This document shows positions 43,764 to 52,581 of a stretch of DNA of 64,000 bases, one piece after another. The stretch covers positions 682,001 through 746,000 of the forward strand of contig NZ_JADNQW010000005.1 of assembly GCF_015709455.1 (NCBI RefSeq), read 5' to 3'. The translations under genes were made by a program, and so were the position numbers. The notes under the pieces were generated by a model. That model worked only from the letters and a program-made list of their open reading frames with translations, was not told the DNA's origin and made no database searches. The stretch comes from Methylosinus sp. H3A. GTDB taxonomy: Bacteria; Pseudomonadota; Alphaproteobacteria; Rhizobiales; Beijerinckiaceae. Position 1 is the stretch's first letter. The number at the start of each line of letters is the position of its first letter.

Positions 43764-44660
43764 ATGACCGACGCCCCCATCCGCTATGTCGAGCCCGTCT
43801 TTCGCCCGCCGAGCGAAGCGGAATCGCTGATCCTCCCGGTGACCGACGGCTGCTCGTGGAACCGCTGCGCTTTCTGCGAGATGTACACCGCGCCGCAGAA
43901 GCGCTTCCGTCCCCGCGACGAAGCGGAGGTGATGGAGAGCATCAAGCGCTGCGGCGAGATCTACGGCGCCTCGGTGGCGCGCGTGTTTCTGGCGGATGGC
44001 GACGCCATGACATTGTCCACGCGTCGTCTCGCGGCCATTCTCGAGGCGATCCGCCGCGAGCTGCCCGGCGTGCGCCGCGTGTCGAGCTATTGCCTGCCGC
44101 GCAATGTGAGCCGCAAATCCGTCGCCGAGCTGCGCCAACTCGCCGAGCTCGGCCTGTCGCTCGTCTATGTGGGCGCGGAATCGGGCGATGACGACGTGCT
44201 CGCCCGGGTCGACAAGGGCGAGACCTTCGCCTCGACGAAAGAGGCGCTGGAGAAGCTCGGCGAGGCCGGAATCAAGCGCTCGGTGATGATTCTCAACGGC
44301 CTCGGCGGCGCGTCGCTCAGCGAACAGCACGCTGTCAATTCGGCAGCTCTGCTCAATGCCGCCCAGCCGGAGTTCCTCGCCACGCTCGTCGTCAGCTTCC
44401 CCGCGGGCGAAGCGCGGTTTCGCGGCAAATTCCCCGATTTCGCGCCTCTCGACGTGGCGGGCCTACTGCGCGAGATAGAAATTCTCCTCTCGCGGCTGGA
44501 ATTGAAGCGGACTGTCTTCCGCAGCGACCACGCCTCCAATTGGCTGGTCCTGCGCGGCACGCTCGGCGCCGACAAGCCGCGCCTGCTCGAGCAATTGCGC
44601 GCCGCCATCGCAGCGCCGGAGACGGCGCCGCTGCGGCCGGCCTGGGCGCGCGGTCTCTGA
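43764..44660 (+). CDS. Radical SAM protein (CX4CX2C type)
   Basis: A 298-residue radical SAM enzyme of unassigned function. The cluster motif is GCSWNRCAFC (about residues 29-38), a CX4CX2C variant seen in a COG1032-like group. GDAMTL, YVGAESGDDDVL and GIKRSVMILNGLGG mark the SAM-binding barrel. No cobalamin-binding domain is present and no partner gene is adjacent. The start ATG 43764 has no free ribosome binding site because a 45-bp hairpin ends just upstream. Confidence 0.85.
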   Translation: MTDAPIRYVEPVFRPPSEAESLILPVTDGCSWNRCAFCEMYTAPQKRFRPRDEAEVMESIKRCGEIYGASVARVFLADGDAMTLSTRRLAAILEAIRRELPGVRRVSSYCLPRNVSRKSVAELRQLAELGLSLVYVGAESGDDDVLARVDKGETFASTKEALEKLGEAGIKRSVMILNGLGGASLSEQHAVNSAALLNAAQPEFLATLVVSFPAGEARFRGKFPDFAPLDVAGLLREIEILLSRLELKRTVFRSDHASNWLVLRGTLGADKPRLLEQLRAAIAAPETAPLRPAWARGL

Positions 44661-44770
44661 AGCTTCGCAATATGCGCTGGCGCACAGCGTCCCCCGACGA
44701 TCGCCGTCATGATGCGCTCGGTCGACCAGAATCGAGACGCGAAAGCCCTCGGCGCGGCGAGTCGACCATT

Positions 44771-44829
44771 AGAGCGTTTCCAGCCGAAGTGGACACCGGT
44801 TCGGCGTTGGAAACGCGTCAAAGCAAAAG
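44771..44829 (+). repeat. Dispersed palindromic repeat, family A, copy 3
   Basis: AGAGCGTTTCCAGCCGAAGT, then GGACACCGGTTCGGCGTTGG and AAACGCGTCAAAGCAAAAG. GTTTCCAGCCGAA pairs with TTCGGCGTTGGAAAC with a small bulge. It lies 22 bp before the 64-residue ORF. Confidence 0.85.
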
Positions 44830-44850
44830 CCGAGAGGGGAAGATGCGCGC

Positions 44851-45045
44851 ATGATCAAGATCGAGCTCGAGCCGCAGATCGCGAAGGAGCTCTTGATTGT
44901 CCTGGAGCGGCGCCTGTTCACTATCCACGAGGTCGAGCAGAGGCTGCAATCCGCCCAATTCGGCACGATCGAGCAGGAGAAGGAAGCGATCATTCCGATG
45001 ATCATCGCGCTCGAGACGGCGCTGAAGATTCCGCCCCACCAATAG
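44851..45045 (+). CDS. Small hypothetical protein, 64 residues
   Basis: I do not recognise this protein. It is a helical, charged small protein (MIKIELEPQIAKELLIVLERR, EVEQRLQSAQFGTIEQEKEAIIPM) with no membrane segment. GAGGGGAAG lies before ATG 44851. It is bracketed by two family A repeats, and the downstream copy overlaps its stop codon. The even composition suggests a real gene. Confidence 0.55.
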   Translation: MIKIELEPQIAKELLIVLERRLFTIHEVEQRLQSAQFGTIEQEKEAIIPMIIALETALKIPPHQ

Positions 45046-45102
45046 AGCGTCTCCAGCCGAAGCAGACGCCCGTTCGGCGTTGGAAACGCGTCGAAACAAA
45101 AG
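45044..45102 (+). repeat. Dispersed palindromic repeat, family A, copy 4
   Basis: AGAGCGTCTCCAGCCGAAGC, then AGACGCCCGTTCGGCGTTGG and AAACGCGTCGAAACAAAA, a more diverged copy. Its first bases overlap the TAG stop of the 64-residue ORF. TTCTAGA follows at 45103-45109. Confidence 0.8.
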
Positions 45103-45186
45103 ATTCTAGATCGCCGATCGGCGCGTGCGTCGGGGCGGCGGGGAGGCTATGCTCGCCTCCTCCCACCGCACCAAAGGCGCGCAAAC

Positions 45187-45627
45187 ATGCAATTTCTCCA
45201 CACCATGATCCGCGTCGGCGATCTCGACAGCTCGCTGGACTTCTTCTGCGGCAAGCTCGGACTCGTCGAGGTGCGTCGCGCCGAGAGCGAGAAGGGCCGC
45301 TACACGCTCGTCTATCTCGCCGCGCCGGACGATCTTCCGCAGGCGAAGGGCGCGGGCGCGCCGCTGATCGAGCTCACCTATAATTGGGACGAGCATGATT
45401 ATGCGGGCGGCCGCAATTTCGGCCATCTCGCCTTCGCCGTCGACGATATCTACGCCGTCTGCGCGCGGCTCCAGGCCGCCGGCGTCACCATCAACCGCCC
45501 GCCGCGCGACGGCTTTATGGCCTTCGTCCGCTCGCCCGATCAGATTTCGATCGAGCTGCTGCAGAAGGGCGCGCCGCTGCCGCCGGCCGAGCCCTGGAGC
45601 TCCATGCCGAACACCGGCTCCTGGTGA
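45187..45627 (+). CDS. gloA: Lactoylglutathione lyase (glyoxalase I)
   Basis: A 146-residue VOC-fold enzyme that converts the methylglyoxal-glutathione hemithioacetal to S-lactoylglutathione. [20 protein letters not shown] begins with the metal-ligand His, and [29 protein letters not shown] and [14 protein letters not shown] carry the other metal ligands and family motifs. Size is normal. It has no operon partner. Confidence 0.93.
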   Translation: MQFLHTMIRVGDLDSSLDFFCGKLGLVEVRRAESEKGRYTLVYLAAPDDLPQAKGAGAPLIELTYNWDEHDYAGGRNFGHLAFAVDDIYAVCARLQAAGVTINRPPRDGFMAFVRSPDQISIELLQKGAPLPPAEPWSSMPNTGSW

Positions 45628-45696
45628 TCGCCGAGCGAGGCTTCGATCGAGCAGGCGTTCGTCGACCAAGCGACGAACGCCTGCTCGGGCGCGCGC

Positions 45697-45984
45697 TCAG
45701 TAATAATAGTAACGGCGGCGACGCCAGAAGCGCGGCCGGTAATAGCGCCGGTAGAAGCGGCGACGCCAGCGCGGCCGCCAGACACGGCGGCGGTAATACC
45801 AATAGGTCTTTTCGACCTGCGCCCGATCGATATCCTCCTGCGTGGCCACGGCGGCCTGCGGGGCTGGCTCCTGCGCCCGCGGAGCGTCGAGCGGCGCGAC
45901 CGAGGTGAGCGCCTGCGAGGGGCCGGCGGCGAGCGCCGCCGCCGCGCCGGCGACAAAAAATTTCATAAAAGCGCGACGTTCCAT
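45697..45984 (-). CDS. Small exported protein with Arg/Tyr/Trp-rich tail
   Basis: A 95-residue protein with an N-terminal signal of Tat-like form (MERRAFMKFFVAGAAAALAAG) and a mature C-terminal third made almost only of Arg, Tyr, Trp and Phe (YWYYRRRVWRPRW... ending RRRRYYYY). ATG 45984 lies seven bases after GGAGG; ATG 45990 is an alternative. No known family is recognised. Such basic aromatic tails occur in small envelope proteins of Hyphomicrobiales, but the function is unknown. Confidence 0.6.
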   Translation of the reverse strand: MERRAFMKFFVAGAAAALAAGPSQALTSVAPLDAPRAQEPAPQAAVATQEDIDRAQVEKTYWYYRRRVWRPRWRRRFYRRYYRPRFWRRRRYYYY

Positions 45985-46434
45985 CGACATTCCTCCTCGA
46001 GAGCCGACGTGACGGGCGCAGGGCGCGCCCCATCCGCGCGGACTCTCTCCTCAGAAATTGCGCCGCTTCGACGGCCGGCAAGGCCTTCGCCGCCACTTCA
46101 TCCGTCTCGCGCGGGCGGAGCGCGATGAAACCTTTTCACTTCTACGACGTTTTGCTTACGCGGCGAGGCGTAGGACGCCGGAATGACCGAACAGATTCAA
46201 ATGAAATCCAGTTTTGCGACGATATAACGGCGAGGAACGATGCGGAGAAAGACGTCGAAAAATATCGGAAAATTTGGTCCGGCTTTTGCGTCGGCGCCTG
46301 AGGATATGCGGCGGGACGGCGTTTCGAAGGGAAGCCGACAATACGACGCACAGATTCCGCATAAAGAGACGGGAATTCCGAAGATGCATTCCGACGGAGC
46401 AGGAGAGTTTCGTTCGCAGGACGGAGAAAAGGTC
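45985..46434. other. Intergenic region or untranslated leader
   Basis: No certain gene is seen. The frame of the protein at 46435 stays open upstream to 46240, so its start could lie within this stretch. Confidence 0.4.
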
Positions 46435-46824
46435 ATGCTCGTCACCGATCTCATCCATTCATGCTCGAACGACAAGGTCGCGCAGGCCGCGACATTCTGC
46501 ATCGGAGGCGTTTTCGCCGAGAGAGTCCGCGCCGTTGCGCTGGAGAATGGGGTCAGCGAAGGGCGCTTGGTGGCCGTGGTGGTGCGCGACTTCGCGCTGC
46601 GGGCCGATGAGATGGAGCGCGCGCAGCTCGCCCGCGAGATGATCGGCTCCGATCAGCCGATCCTGAGCGGATTGCGCCGGGTCGTCGAAAAGGCGCTGGA
46701 AGGCGGCGCGCAATTCGCCGACGCCGTGAAGGGCTTCGAGCTGCCTTTCGTTCGGCGCGACGGCGGCCTCTCCTTCGACGGGGTCGCCCGCCTGCAGCGC
46801 GCCGCGCGTCTCGACGCGCGCTGA
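46435..46824 (+). CDS. Hypothetical protein, about 129 residues
   Basis: I do not recognise this protein. It is soluble and helical (ATFCIGGVFAERVRAVALENGV, GRLVAVVVRDFALRADEMERAQLAREMIGSD). ATG 46435 has GGAG eight bases upstream. In-frame ATG 46384 and 46240 would give longer forms, whose extra residues are polar and low in predicted structure. The second helix pair resembles ribbon-helix-helix-like helices, which is only an impression. Confidence 0.5.
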   Translation: MLVTDLIHSCSNDKVAQAATFCIGGVFAERVRAVALENGVSEGRLVAVVVRDFALRADEMERAQLAREMIGSDQPILSGLRRVVEKALEGGAQFADAVKGFELPFVRRDGGLSFDGVARLQRAARLDAR

Positions 46825-46953
46825 CGGCGGCCCCCGGCCCTCGCCCCACCCCCCGCGTGTATCGCCCCGCGCGCTCTTGCTCCGCGCGCTCTTGCCCGGG
46901 GCCCCTTCGGCAGCGACAATGCCGCCCCTGCGCGGGAGAGACAGAGGCGGCGG

Positions 46954-47604
46954 ATGTCAGGACTGATCGACGAAGCTCAGATTGTCTCGATTCTGACGAC
47001 CTATGGCTATTGGGCCATATTCATCGTCGTCGCGCTCGAGAGCTCCGGCATTCCCCTCCCCGGCGAGACCACGCTCGTCGGCGCTGCGATCTACGCCGGC
47101 CACTCGGGCAATATAGATATTTGGCTCGTCATAGCGGCCGCGGCGGCGGGCGCCATACTCGGCGACAATGTCGGCTTTTGGATCGGCCGTGAATTCGGCG
47201 TGAAGCTGCTGATGCGCTACGGCTCCCATATCGGCGTCGGGCCGCCGCAATTGCGGCTCGGGCAATATCTCTTCATGCGCTGGGGCGGCTCCATTGTGTT
47301 TTTCGGCCGCTTCATCGCGCTTTTGCGCATATTGGCGGCCGTGCTCGCCGGCGCCAATCGCTTCGATCCGTTGAAGTTCCTGTTCTACAACGCCGCGGGC
47401 GGCATATGCTGGTCGCTGGTCTTCGGCCTCGGCGGCTATGTTTTCGGCGCCGCCATCCACCGGATCGCCGGGCCCGTCGGCTGGATCGGCCTCGGCGGGG
47501 CCGTCATCGGCGCCTTCGTGCTGTGGCGCTATTGGAAAATCCACGAGGAGCGGCTGACCAGAGAGGCGGAGGCGCATTTCGCGCGCATAGACCGGCGCGC
47601 GTGA
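46954..47604 (+). CDS. DedA-family membrane protein
   Basis: A 216-residue inner-membrane protein of the DedA/SNARE-associated (VTT) family, members of which act in lipid flipping, proton-motive-force upkeep and drug resistance. Family motifs are ESSGIPLPGETTLVGAAIYAG near the N-terminus, GDNVGFWIGREFG, and FGRFIALLRILAAVLAGANR with the conserved arginines, then FLFYNAAGGICW. About five membrane segments are visible. It has no operon partner; it converges on the alkyltransferase gene. Confidence 0.9.
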   Translation: MSGLIDEAQIVSILTTYGYWAIFIVVALESSGIPLPGETTLVGAAIYAGHSGNIDIWLVIAAAAAGAILGDNVGFWIGREFGVKLLMRYGSHIGVGPPQLRLGQYLFMRWGGSIVFFGRFIALLRILAAVLAGANRFDPLKFLFYNAAGGICWSLVFGLGGYVFGAAIHRIAGPVGWIGLGGAVIGAFVLWRYWKIHEERLTREAEAHFARIDRRA

Positions 47605-47606
47605 CG

Positions 47607-48467
47607 CTATCCTGCGGGGAGTCCCGCCTCCCAGGCGATGATCGCCTGCTTTCGCGTGAGCCCCCAATGATAGCCGGTGAGCGCGCCGCTCGCCCCGAAG
47701 ACGCGATGGCAGGGCGCGACGAAGGAGACGGGATTGCGCCCGACGGCGGCCCCCACCGCCCGCGCGGCGCGGGGCTTGCCGAGCTGCGCCGCGATGGCCC
47801 CATAAGTGGTCGCCCGGCGCATCTCGATCGACAGCAGGGCCTCCCATACGGCCACGTCGAAGGCCGAGCCGAGGAAGGCGAGGCGCAGGGGACGCTCCGG
47901 CCGCCATTGCGCCGGATCGAAGACCCGAAGCGCGAAAGGCGCGGTCGCCTCCTGGTCTTGCGAGAATCCCGCTTTCGGCCAGCGGCGGCGGAAATCCTCG
48001 AGCACGGCCTCGCGCGCGCCCTCGACGAAGCCGAGGCCCATCAGGCCCAGCTCCGTCGCGATCAGCACCGCCTCGCCGAAGGGCGAGGGATGGAAGCCAT
48101 AACCCATTGCGAGCCCCGCCCCACCCCGCTCGAACGCCCCGACGGGAGGCGCCTCGCAGGCGATGAAGAGATCGGACGCCCGCGCGGCGCCGAGCGCGGG
48201 GGAGGCGTCGAGCAGCGCGCGAATGTGGCCCGGCGTCGACGCCTCGAGAAAGGCCTCGGGCGAGAGCCCGGCCCAGCGCCGGAGCAGAACGCGCAATTGC
48301 GGTTCTGCGAGGCCCACGGCCCGCGCCGTCTCTGCGACCGAGGGCGGCCGGCCCCCGGTCTCGCCGAGGAAGCGGATCGTCTCCACGACCGTCGCATAAT
48401 CCTCCTCCGGCCATCTATCGGCGGGAGCGGGAAGCGTCGGGGAGTAGGATGCGGAGCGCAGAGTCAT
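47607..48467 (-). CDS. Methylated-DNA--protein-cysteine methyltransferase with AraC-like N-terminus
   Basis: A 286-residue protein joining an AraC-type helix-turn-helix (GGRPPSVAETARAVGLAEPQLRVLLRRW, about 35-65) to an Ogt/Ada suicide methyltransferase domain. The acceptor Cys is in NPVSFVAPCHRVFGASGALTGYH, and ATTYGAIAAQLGKPRAARAVG is the DNA-binding wing. It lacks the N-terminal zinc-type phosphotriester domain of full Ada. It removes O6-methylguanine and may also regulate. ATG 48467 was chosen; the frame is open further upstream with no homology. Confidence 0.87.
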   Translation of the reverse strand: MTLRSASYSPTLPAPADRWPEEDYATVVETIRFLGETGGRPPSVAETARAVGLAEPQLRVLLRRWAGLSPEAFLEASTPGHIRALLDASPALGAARASDLFIACEAPPVGAFERGGAGLAMGYGFHPSPFGEAVLIATELGLMGLGFVEGAREAVLEDFRRRWPKAGFSQDQEATAPFALRVFDPAQWRPERPLRLAFLGSAFDVAVWEALLSIEMRRATTYGAIAAQLGKPRAARAVGAAVGRNPVSFVAPCHRVFGASGALTGYHWGLTRKQAIIAWEAGLPAG

Positions 48468-48514
48468 GCGCGCATCATGGCGCGCGCGGGCGGACGCCGC
48501 CACCCGAAAAGGTT

Positions 48515-49027
48515 TCAAGAATAGACCGGCCCCCGCCTCGCCGTCGCCAAGGCGCGGGACAGCTCCCCAGCGAGCGCCGCCTTCTGCTCCGGCGCGAGAA
48601 AAGCGCCGATCTCGACGCGCTCGCCGCGCGAGACGATGAGCACGCGCTGCATGCCGAACTCCTCGTCCTCCTCCGTCTCGAGCCGCAGCCAATAAGTGTC
48701 GAAGCGCCGCTCCTGCCGCAGTCCATAGGCGCTCTTCTTGACGATGACGAGCTCGAAGGGGGTGAGGCTGAGGCTTTCGAAGGCTTTGGCCGAACGAAAG
48801 CTCACGCGAAGCGCGACATAGAGCGCCAGCACGTCGAGCCCCATGAAGCCGACCACCGGCCAGGCGCCGAGAATATAAAAGGGAACCGACAGCACGCATG
48901 TCCCCGCGCCGAACAGCAGGATGAACACATGCGCCTGTCGCAGCGTCATCGAGCGATGCGGGATCAGCCGCGTCTGATAAATGGCTTCCGCCGCAATGAC
49001 TTCCGCCGAAGGAGCGCTCGCCGTCAC
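48515..49027 (-). CDS. DUF2244 membrane protein
   Basis: A 170-residue integral membrane protein of DUF2244. YQTRLIPHRSMTLRQAHVFILLF leads into the first hydrophobic segment, followed by a second (VVGFMGLDVLALYVALRVSFR), then a soluble domain (LSLTPFELVIVKKS, RLETEEDEEFGMQRVLIVSRG). Function unknown. It is divergent from nth with about 45 bp between, an arrangement common in Hyphomicrobiales. Confidence 0.85.
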   Translation of the reverse strand: MTASAPSAEVIAAEAIYQTRLIPHRSMTLRQAHVFILLFGAGTCVLSVPFYILGAWPVVGFMGLDVLALYVALRVSFRSAKAFESLSLTPFELVIVKKSAYGLRQERRFDTYWLRLETEEDEEFGMQRVLIVSRGERVEIGAFLAPEQKAALAGELSRALATARRGPVYS

Positions 49028-49071
49028 GCCGCCGCCTTTCGTTCTCCGGTTCGTCGAGTTATAACGCCTTT

Positions 49072-49761
49072 ATGCCGAACGAAAAGAGCCCGCTCGCCAA
49101 GGCGCGGCGCCCCGCATCGCCGCGCAGCCGCGACGCCGCCCGTATCGAGGAGATTTTCGCGCGTCTCGAGGCGGCCGATCCGCATCCCAAAGGCGAGCTC
49201 GAGCATGTGAATATCTTCACCCTGCTCGTCGCCGTGGTGCTGTCCGCGCAGGCCACCGACGTCGGCGTCAACAAGGCGACGCGCGCTCTGTTCGCGATCG
49301 CCGACACGCCGCAGAAGATGCTCGCGCTCGGCGTCGAAGGGCTCCGCGGCTACATCAAGACGATCGGCCTCTATCCCACCAAGGCGAAGAATGTCATCGC
49401 CCTCTGCGCGCAGCTGATCGAGAAGCACGGCGGCGAGGTTCCTTGCGACCGGGAGGCGCTGCAGACGCTGCCGGGCGTCGGCCGCAAGACCGCCAATGTC
49501 GTGCTCAACATCGCCTTTCATGTGCCGGTGATCGCGGTCGACACGCATATTTTCCGCGTCTCCAACCGCCTGCCGCTCGTCAAGGGCAAGACGGTCGAGC
49601 AGGTGGAGACGGGTCTCGAGAAAATCGTGCCCGAGCGCTTCAAGCTGCATGCCCATCACTGGCTGATCCTGCACGGGCGCTATGTGTGCAAGGCGCGCCG
49701 GCCGGAATGCGCGCGCTGCATCATCGCCGATCTCTGCCGCTTCGAGGGCAAGACGATCTGA
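49072..49761 (+). CDS. nth: Endonuclease III
   Basis: A 229-residue DNA glycosylase/AP lyase acting on oxidised pyrimidines. The helix-hairpin-helix LPGVGRKTANVVLN is followed by VDTHIFRVSNRLPL with the catalytic Asp; the catalytic Lys lies in YIKTIGLYPTKAKN upstream. The C-terminal [4Fe-4S] cysteines are C-x6-C-x2-C-x5-C (CKARRPECARCIIADLC). Length is normal. Confidence 0.96.
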   Translation: MPNEKSPLAKARRPASPRSRDAARIEEIFARLEAADPHPKGELEHVNIFTLLVAVVLSAQATDVGVNKATRALFAIADTPQKMLALGVEGLRGYIKTIGLYPTKAKNVIALCAQLIEKHGGEVPCDREALQTLPGVGRKTANVVLNIAFHVPVIAVDTHIFRVSNRLPLVKGKTVEQVETGLEKIVPERFKLHAHHWLILHGRYVCKARRPECARCIIADLCRFEGKTI

Positions 49762-49779
49762 GCCGGGCCCTGGCGCGGC

Positions 49780-50826
49780 CTATTTCGTCTTGTTGATCGC
49801 GTCCGACAGCGTCTTCTCCGTCGAGGCGAGGACATTGGGAACGAGCCGCTCCGAGAAGCCGGCGAGGAAGCTCCAGACGACGAGCAGAGCGAGCTGCTGA
49901 TTCGGCAAGATCAGCAGCCAGTGAAAGCCGTCGACCGGCTGGCCATTGGCGGTCGCATGCGGCCATTTGGTGATGGCGAGGCCGAGCTCGGCGAAATCTG
50001 GAAACAAAGTGCCGCCAAGAAGCTTCGACTGCAGGAAGAAGAAAACGATGAGCGCGCCGCACATGCCGACGACGCCGCGCGAGAGGATCGAGCTCCAGTT
50101 CCGCGCATCCTTCAGCACGCCGAGCGTGAGATTATTGCCGCTCGACTGCAAGGACATCAGCCGGCTGAAAAAGGCCCCGAACAGACCCGCGGTCAAAGCC
50201 GTATAGGCCGGGAACCAGGAGAAAGGCAGGAAGGGGCCGTCGTTCTTCTCCGGCAGCACATGATAGAAATAGATGTAGAGATAAGGCGCGAGGAACAGGA
50301 AGAACGTCAGAATGCCGACATTGATCGTGCGCGACGTCGCCGCCTTTTGCAGCGGCCGGCCATAGAATTTGCGCTGCGCCGACCAGTGAATCTCCTCCAA
50401 TGCGTCGAGCAGCAGCAGGCGCGCGGCGGCGACGGCGTCGCCTCTCAGCTTCGGAGGCTGCGCCGTATCCACGAGGGTTCTCTTCGCATCCTCGAGGGTC
50501 TCCTTCAATCGGACCGCTGTCGGCACGCCTTCCTCAATCGCCTCCTGCGTGCGGCGCGTCAGCTCCGCGAACAAGCGGCTCGGCGGCTCGATCAGAGCGA
50601 GGAGCCGCTCGAGCCGATAGGCCTCGTTCCATGTGGAGTGCTCGGAGCCGATGATCGGAAAATTGGCGAGCCGATCGCGCACCTCGTCGAGAATGGGCTG
50701 GCCGCGCTCGTCGATCTCGAAGTCGAGAGATTTGATCCGTACATCGAGCGCGCTCAAGAAATGCGCGAGCATCGGATCGGGATAGTCCAAGGGTTCATTG
50801 CCCTTGGGAGCGGGCGTATCGAGCAT
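49780..50826 (-). CDS. Hypothetical membrane protein, 348 residues
   Basis: I do not recognise this protein. Residues 1-165 are soluble and helical (DVRIKSLDFEIDERGQPILDEV, EAYRLERLLALIEPPSRLF). Residues 170-330 hold about four membrane segments (VGILTFFLFLAPYLYIYFY, AYTALTAGLFGAFFSRL, GVVGMCGALIVFFFL, LALLVVWSFLAGFSERLVPN). The segment FLAGFSERLVPNVL occurs in other unknown membrane proteins of this size. ATG 50826 is the first Met in front of the conserved part. It converges with nth and diverges from the L,D-transpeptidase. Confidence 0.7.
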   Translation of the reverse strand: MLDTPAPKGNEPLDYPDPMLAHFLSALDVRIKSLDFEIDERGQPILDEVRDRLANFPIIGSEHSTWNEAYRLERLLALIEPPSRLFAELTRRTQEAIEEGVPTAVRLKETLEDAKRTLVDTAQPPKLRGDAVAAARLLLLDALEEIHWSAQRKFYGRPLQKAATSRTINVGILTFFLFLAPYLYIYFYHVLPEKNDGPFLPFSWFPAYTALTAGLFGAFFSRLMSLQSSGNNLTLGVLKDARNWSSILSRGVVGMCGALIVFFFLQSKLLGGTLFPDFAELGLAITKWPHATANGQPVDGFHWLLILPNQQLALLVVWSFLAGFSERLVPNVLASTEKTLSDAINKTK

Positions 50827-51009
50827 AATTTTGCTCCTGAAAACAAAATAACAGATATCGTCACCGTAGTACGCGACGCCCACGCACGCAAGATTCGCGC
50901 ACTCGCCGCGGTCACGCGGCGCGCCGCAATGTGCGCGGCCGCACGTCTCAGCGGCCAGGCTCCGGCTACATCGAAGCCATCGAACATCCGAACGAAACGG
51001 GAGGACGTG

Positions 51010-51636
51010 ATGAGCTTCGCATTCTCGACCCGCGGCGCCGCGGCCGCTTGTTTCGCCGCCGTCGCCGCGACGGCGATCGTCGTCGCTCCGGCCGCCCGCG
51101 CCGAGAGCAATCCTTTCCTCGCGCTCTTCGAGGGCCGCTCCGTCGCAGCGCCGACGCAGGACGCTCGCGTCGCCCGCGAATATCCGACCTCGACCCGCGC
51201 TCTGGTCGAGGATCCGACCGGCCAGCCGGCGGGAACCATCACCGTCGACACCAAGAATCGCCAGCTCTATCTCTCGCTGCCGGACGGCCGCGCGATGCGC
51301 TATGGCGTCGGCGTCGCCCGCGAGGGCTTCGCCTGGAACGGCCAGACCCGCATCGGCCGCATGGCGCAATGGCCCGATTGGACGCCGCCCGCCGCCATGA
51401 TGAAGCGACGCCCCGACCTGCCCCGCCACATGGAGGGCGGCGAGAACAATCCGCTCGGCGCCCGCGCGCTCTATCTCTATTCGGGCGAGCGCGACACCAT
51501 GTTCCGCATCCACGGCTCCAACGAGCCCTGGTCGATCGGACAGGCGGTCTCCTCGGGCTGCATCCGCATGCTCAACGAGGATGTGAGCGATCTCTTCGAC
51601 CGCGTGAAGCTCGGCGCGCAGGTGATCGTCCTGTGA
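51010..51636 (+). CDS. L,D-transpeptidase (YkuD family)
   Basis: A 208-residue exported enzyme that forms 3-3 peptidoglycan cross-links or attaches proteins to the wall. The signal peptide ends at about residue 31 (APAARAES). ITVDTKNRQLYLSLPDGRAM opens the YkuD domain, and the catalytic motif is FRIHGSNEPWSIGQAVSSGCIRM with the His and Cys. GGGAGG precedes ATG 51010. Such small YkuD proteins are present in many copies in Hyphomicrobiales. Confidence 0.92.
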   Translation: MSFAFSTRGAAAACFAAVAATAIVVAPAARAESNPFLALFEGRSVAAPTQDARVAREYPTSTRALVEDPTGQPAGTITVDTKNRQLYLSLPDGRAMRYGVGVAREGFAWNGQTRIGRMAQWPDWTPPAAMMKRRPDLPRHMEGGENNPLGARALYLYSGERDTMFRIHGSNEPWSIGQAVSSGCIRMLNEDVSDLFDRVKLGAQVIVL

Positions 51637-51888
51637 GCGCGCCGGCGGCCATGGAACAGAAACGTTTCATTAACACCGCCCATAAAAAAGGCGGATTGCG
51701 GAAGACGGCGGAGGCGCCCCGGCAGGCCGGCGCAAAGCGGATCATTTTCAACCAATTGGAGCAAAATCCGACGCGTGCGGCGCACAATCTCCGCGCTTGT
51801 CGCGCCGCGCGCGCCGACATATACGGACGGCTCCGCTTCGGCGCGGCCCGTCCCATGTTCCGGCGTTTCGCCGTCACCTCACGGCTCC

Positions 51889-52581
51889 ATGCCCACACTC
51901 TATCATCATCCGCTCTGCCCCCATTCGCGTTTCGTGAGGCTGATTCTCGCCGAATACGGAATCGAGACGACGCTGATCGAGGAGAGAGCGGCGGAGCGGC
52001 GGCGGGAGTTTTTGACGCTCGATCCGGCCGGCCGAACGCCGGTCCTCGTCGACGACGACGGAACCGTGGTTCCGGGCGCGAGCGTCATCGTCGAATATCT
52101 CGAGGATTGCCTGCCGCCGGATTTCTCCGGCCTGCGGCTGATGCCGCACGGATTGCGCGAGCGCATCGAGACGCGCCGGCTGATCGACTGGTTCAACGGC
52201 AAATTCTTCGAAGAGGTGACGAATTATCTGGTCACGGAGAAAGTCTACAAACGCTTTCTCGCCGCGGAGATCGGCGGCGGCGCGCCGGATATGGACCTGC
52301 TGCGGGTCGCGCGGGCCAATCTGCGTCCCCATATCCGCTATATCGGCTATCTGACCGAGGCGCGGCGCTGGCTGGCGGGCGAATCCCTGACCTATGCGGA
52401 TTTCGCGGCGGCGGCCCATCTCTCCTGCGTCGACTATCTGGGCGACGTGCCATGGGACGAAGACGAGACGGTCAAGCACTGGTATCAGCGCATCAAGTCG
52501 CGGCCGGCCTTCCGTCCCCTGCTGGCCGATCGCACGCCGGGCATGACGCCGGGGCCGGTCTACGCCGAGCTGGACTTCTGA
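51889..52581 (+). CDS. Glutathione S-transferase family protein
   Basis: A 230-residue protein with the N-terminal thioredoxin-like domain (MPTLYHHPLCPHSRFVRLIL, then TPVLVDDDGTVVPGASVIVEYLE with the glutathione-binding Ser region) and an all-helical C-terminal domain (GESLTYADFAAAAHLSCVDYLGD). Cys-Pro-His-Ser at the active-site position suggests a catalytic Cys rather than Tyr. ATG 51889 fits the usual start. The queG frame begins inside its stop region, so the two genes are translationally coupled. Confidence 0.88.
   Translation: MPTLYHHPLCPHSRFVRLILAEYGIETTLIEERAAERRREFLTLDPAGRTPVLVDDDGTVVPGASVIVEYLEDCLPPDFSGLRLMPHGLRERIETRRLIDWFNGKFFEEVTNYLVTEKVYKRFLAAEIGGGAPDMDLLRVARANLRPHIRYIGYLTEARRWLAGESLTYADFAAAAHLSCVDYLGDVPWDEDETVKHWYQRIKSRPAFRPLLADRTPGMTPGPVYAELDF

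Noticed and set aside
43650..44330. 226-codon minus-strand frame
   Set aside because: Antisense to the radical SAM gene; its end is translated family A repeat and hairpin.
43652..45102. CRISPR array
   Set aside because: The repeats are palindromic, irregularly spaced by hundreds of bases with genes between, and no cas gene is present.
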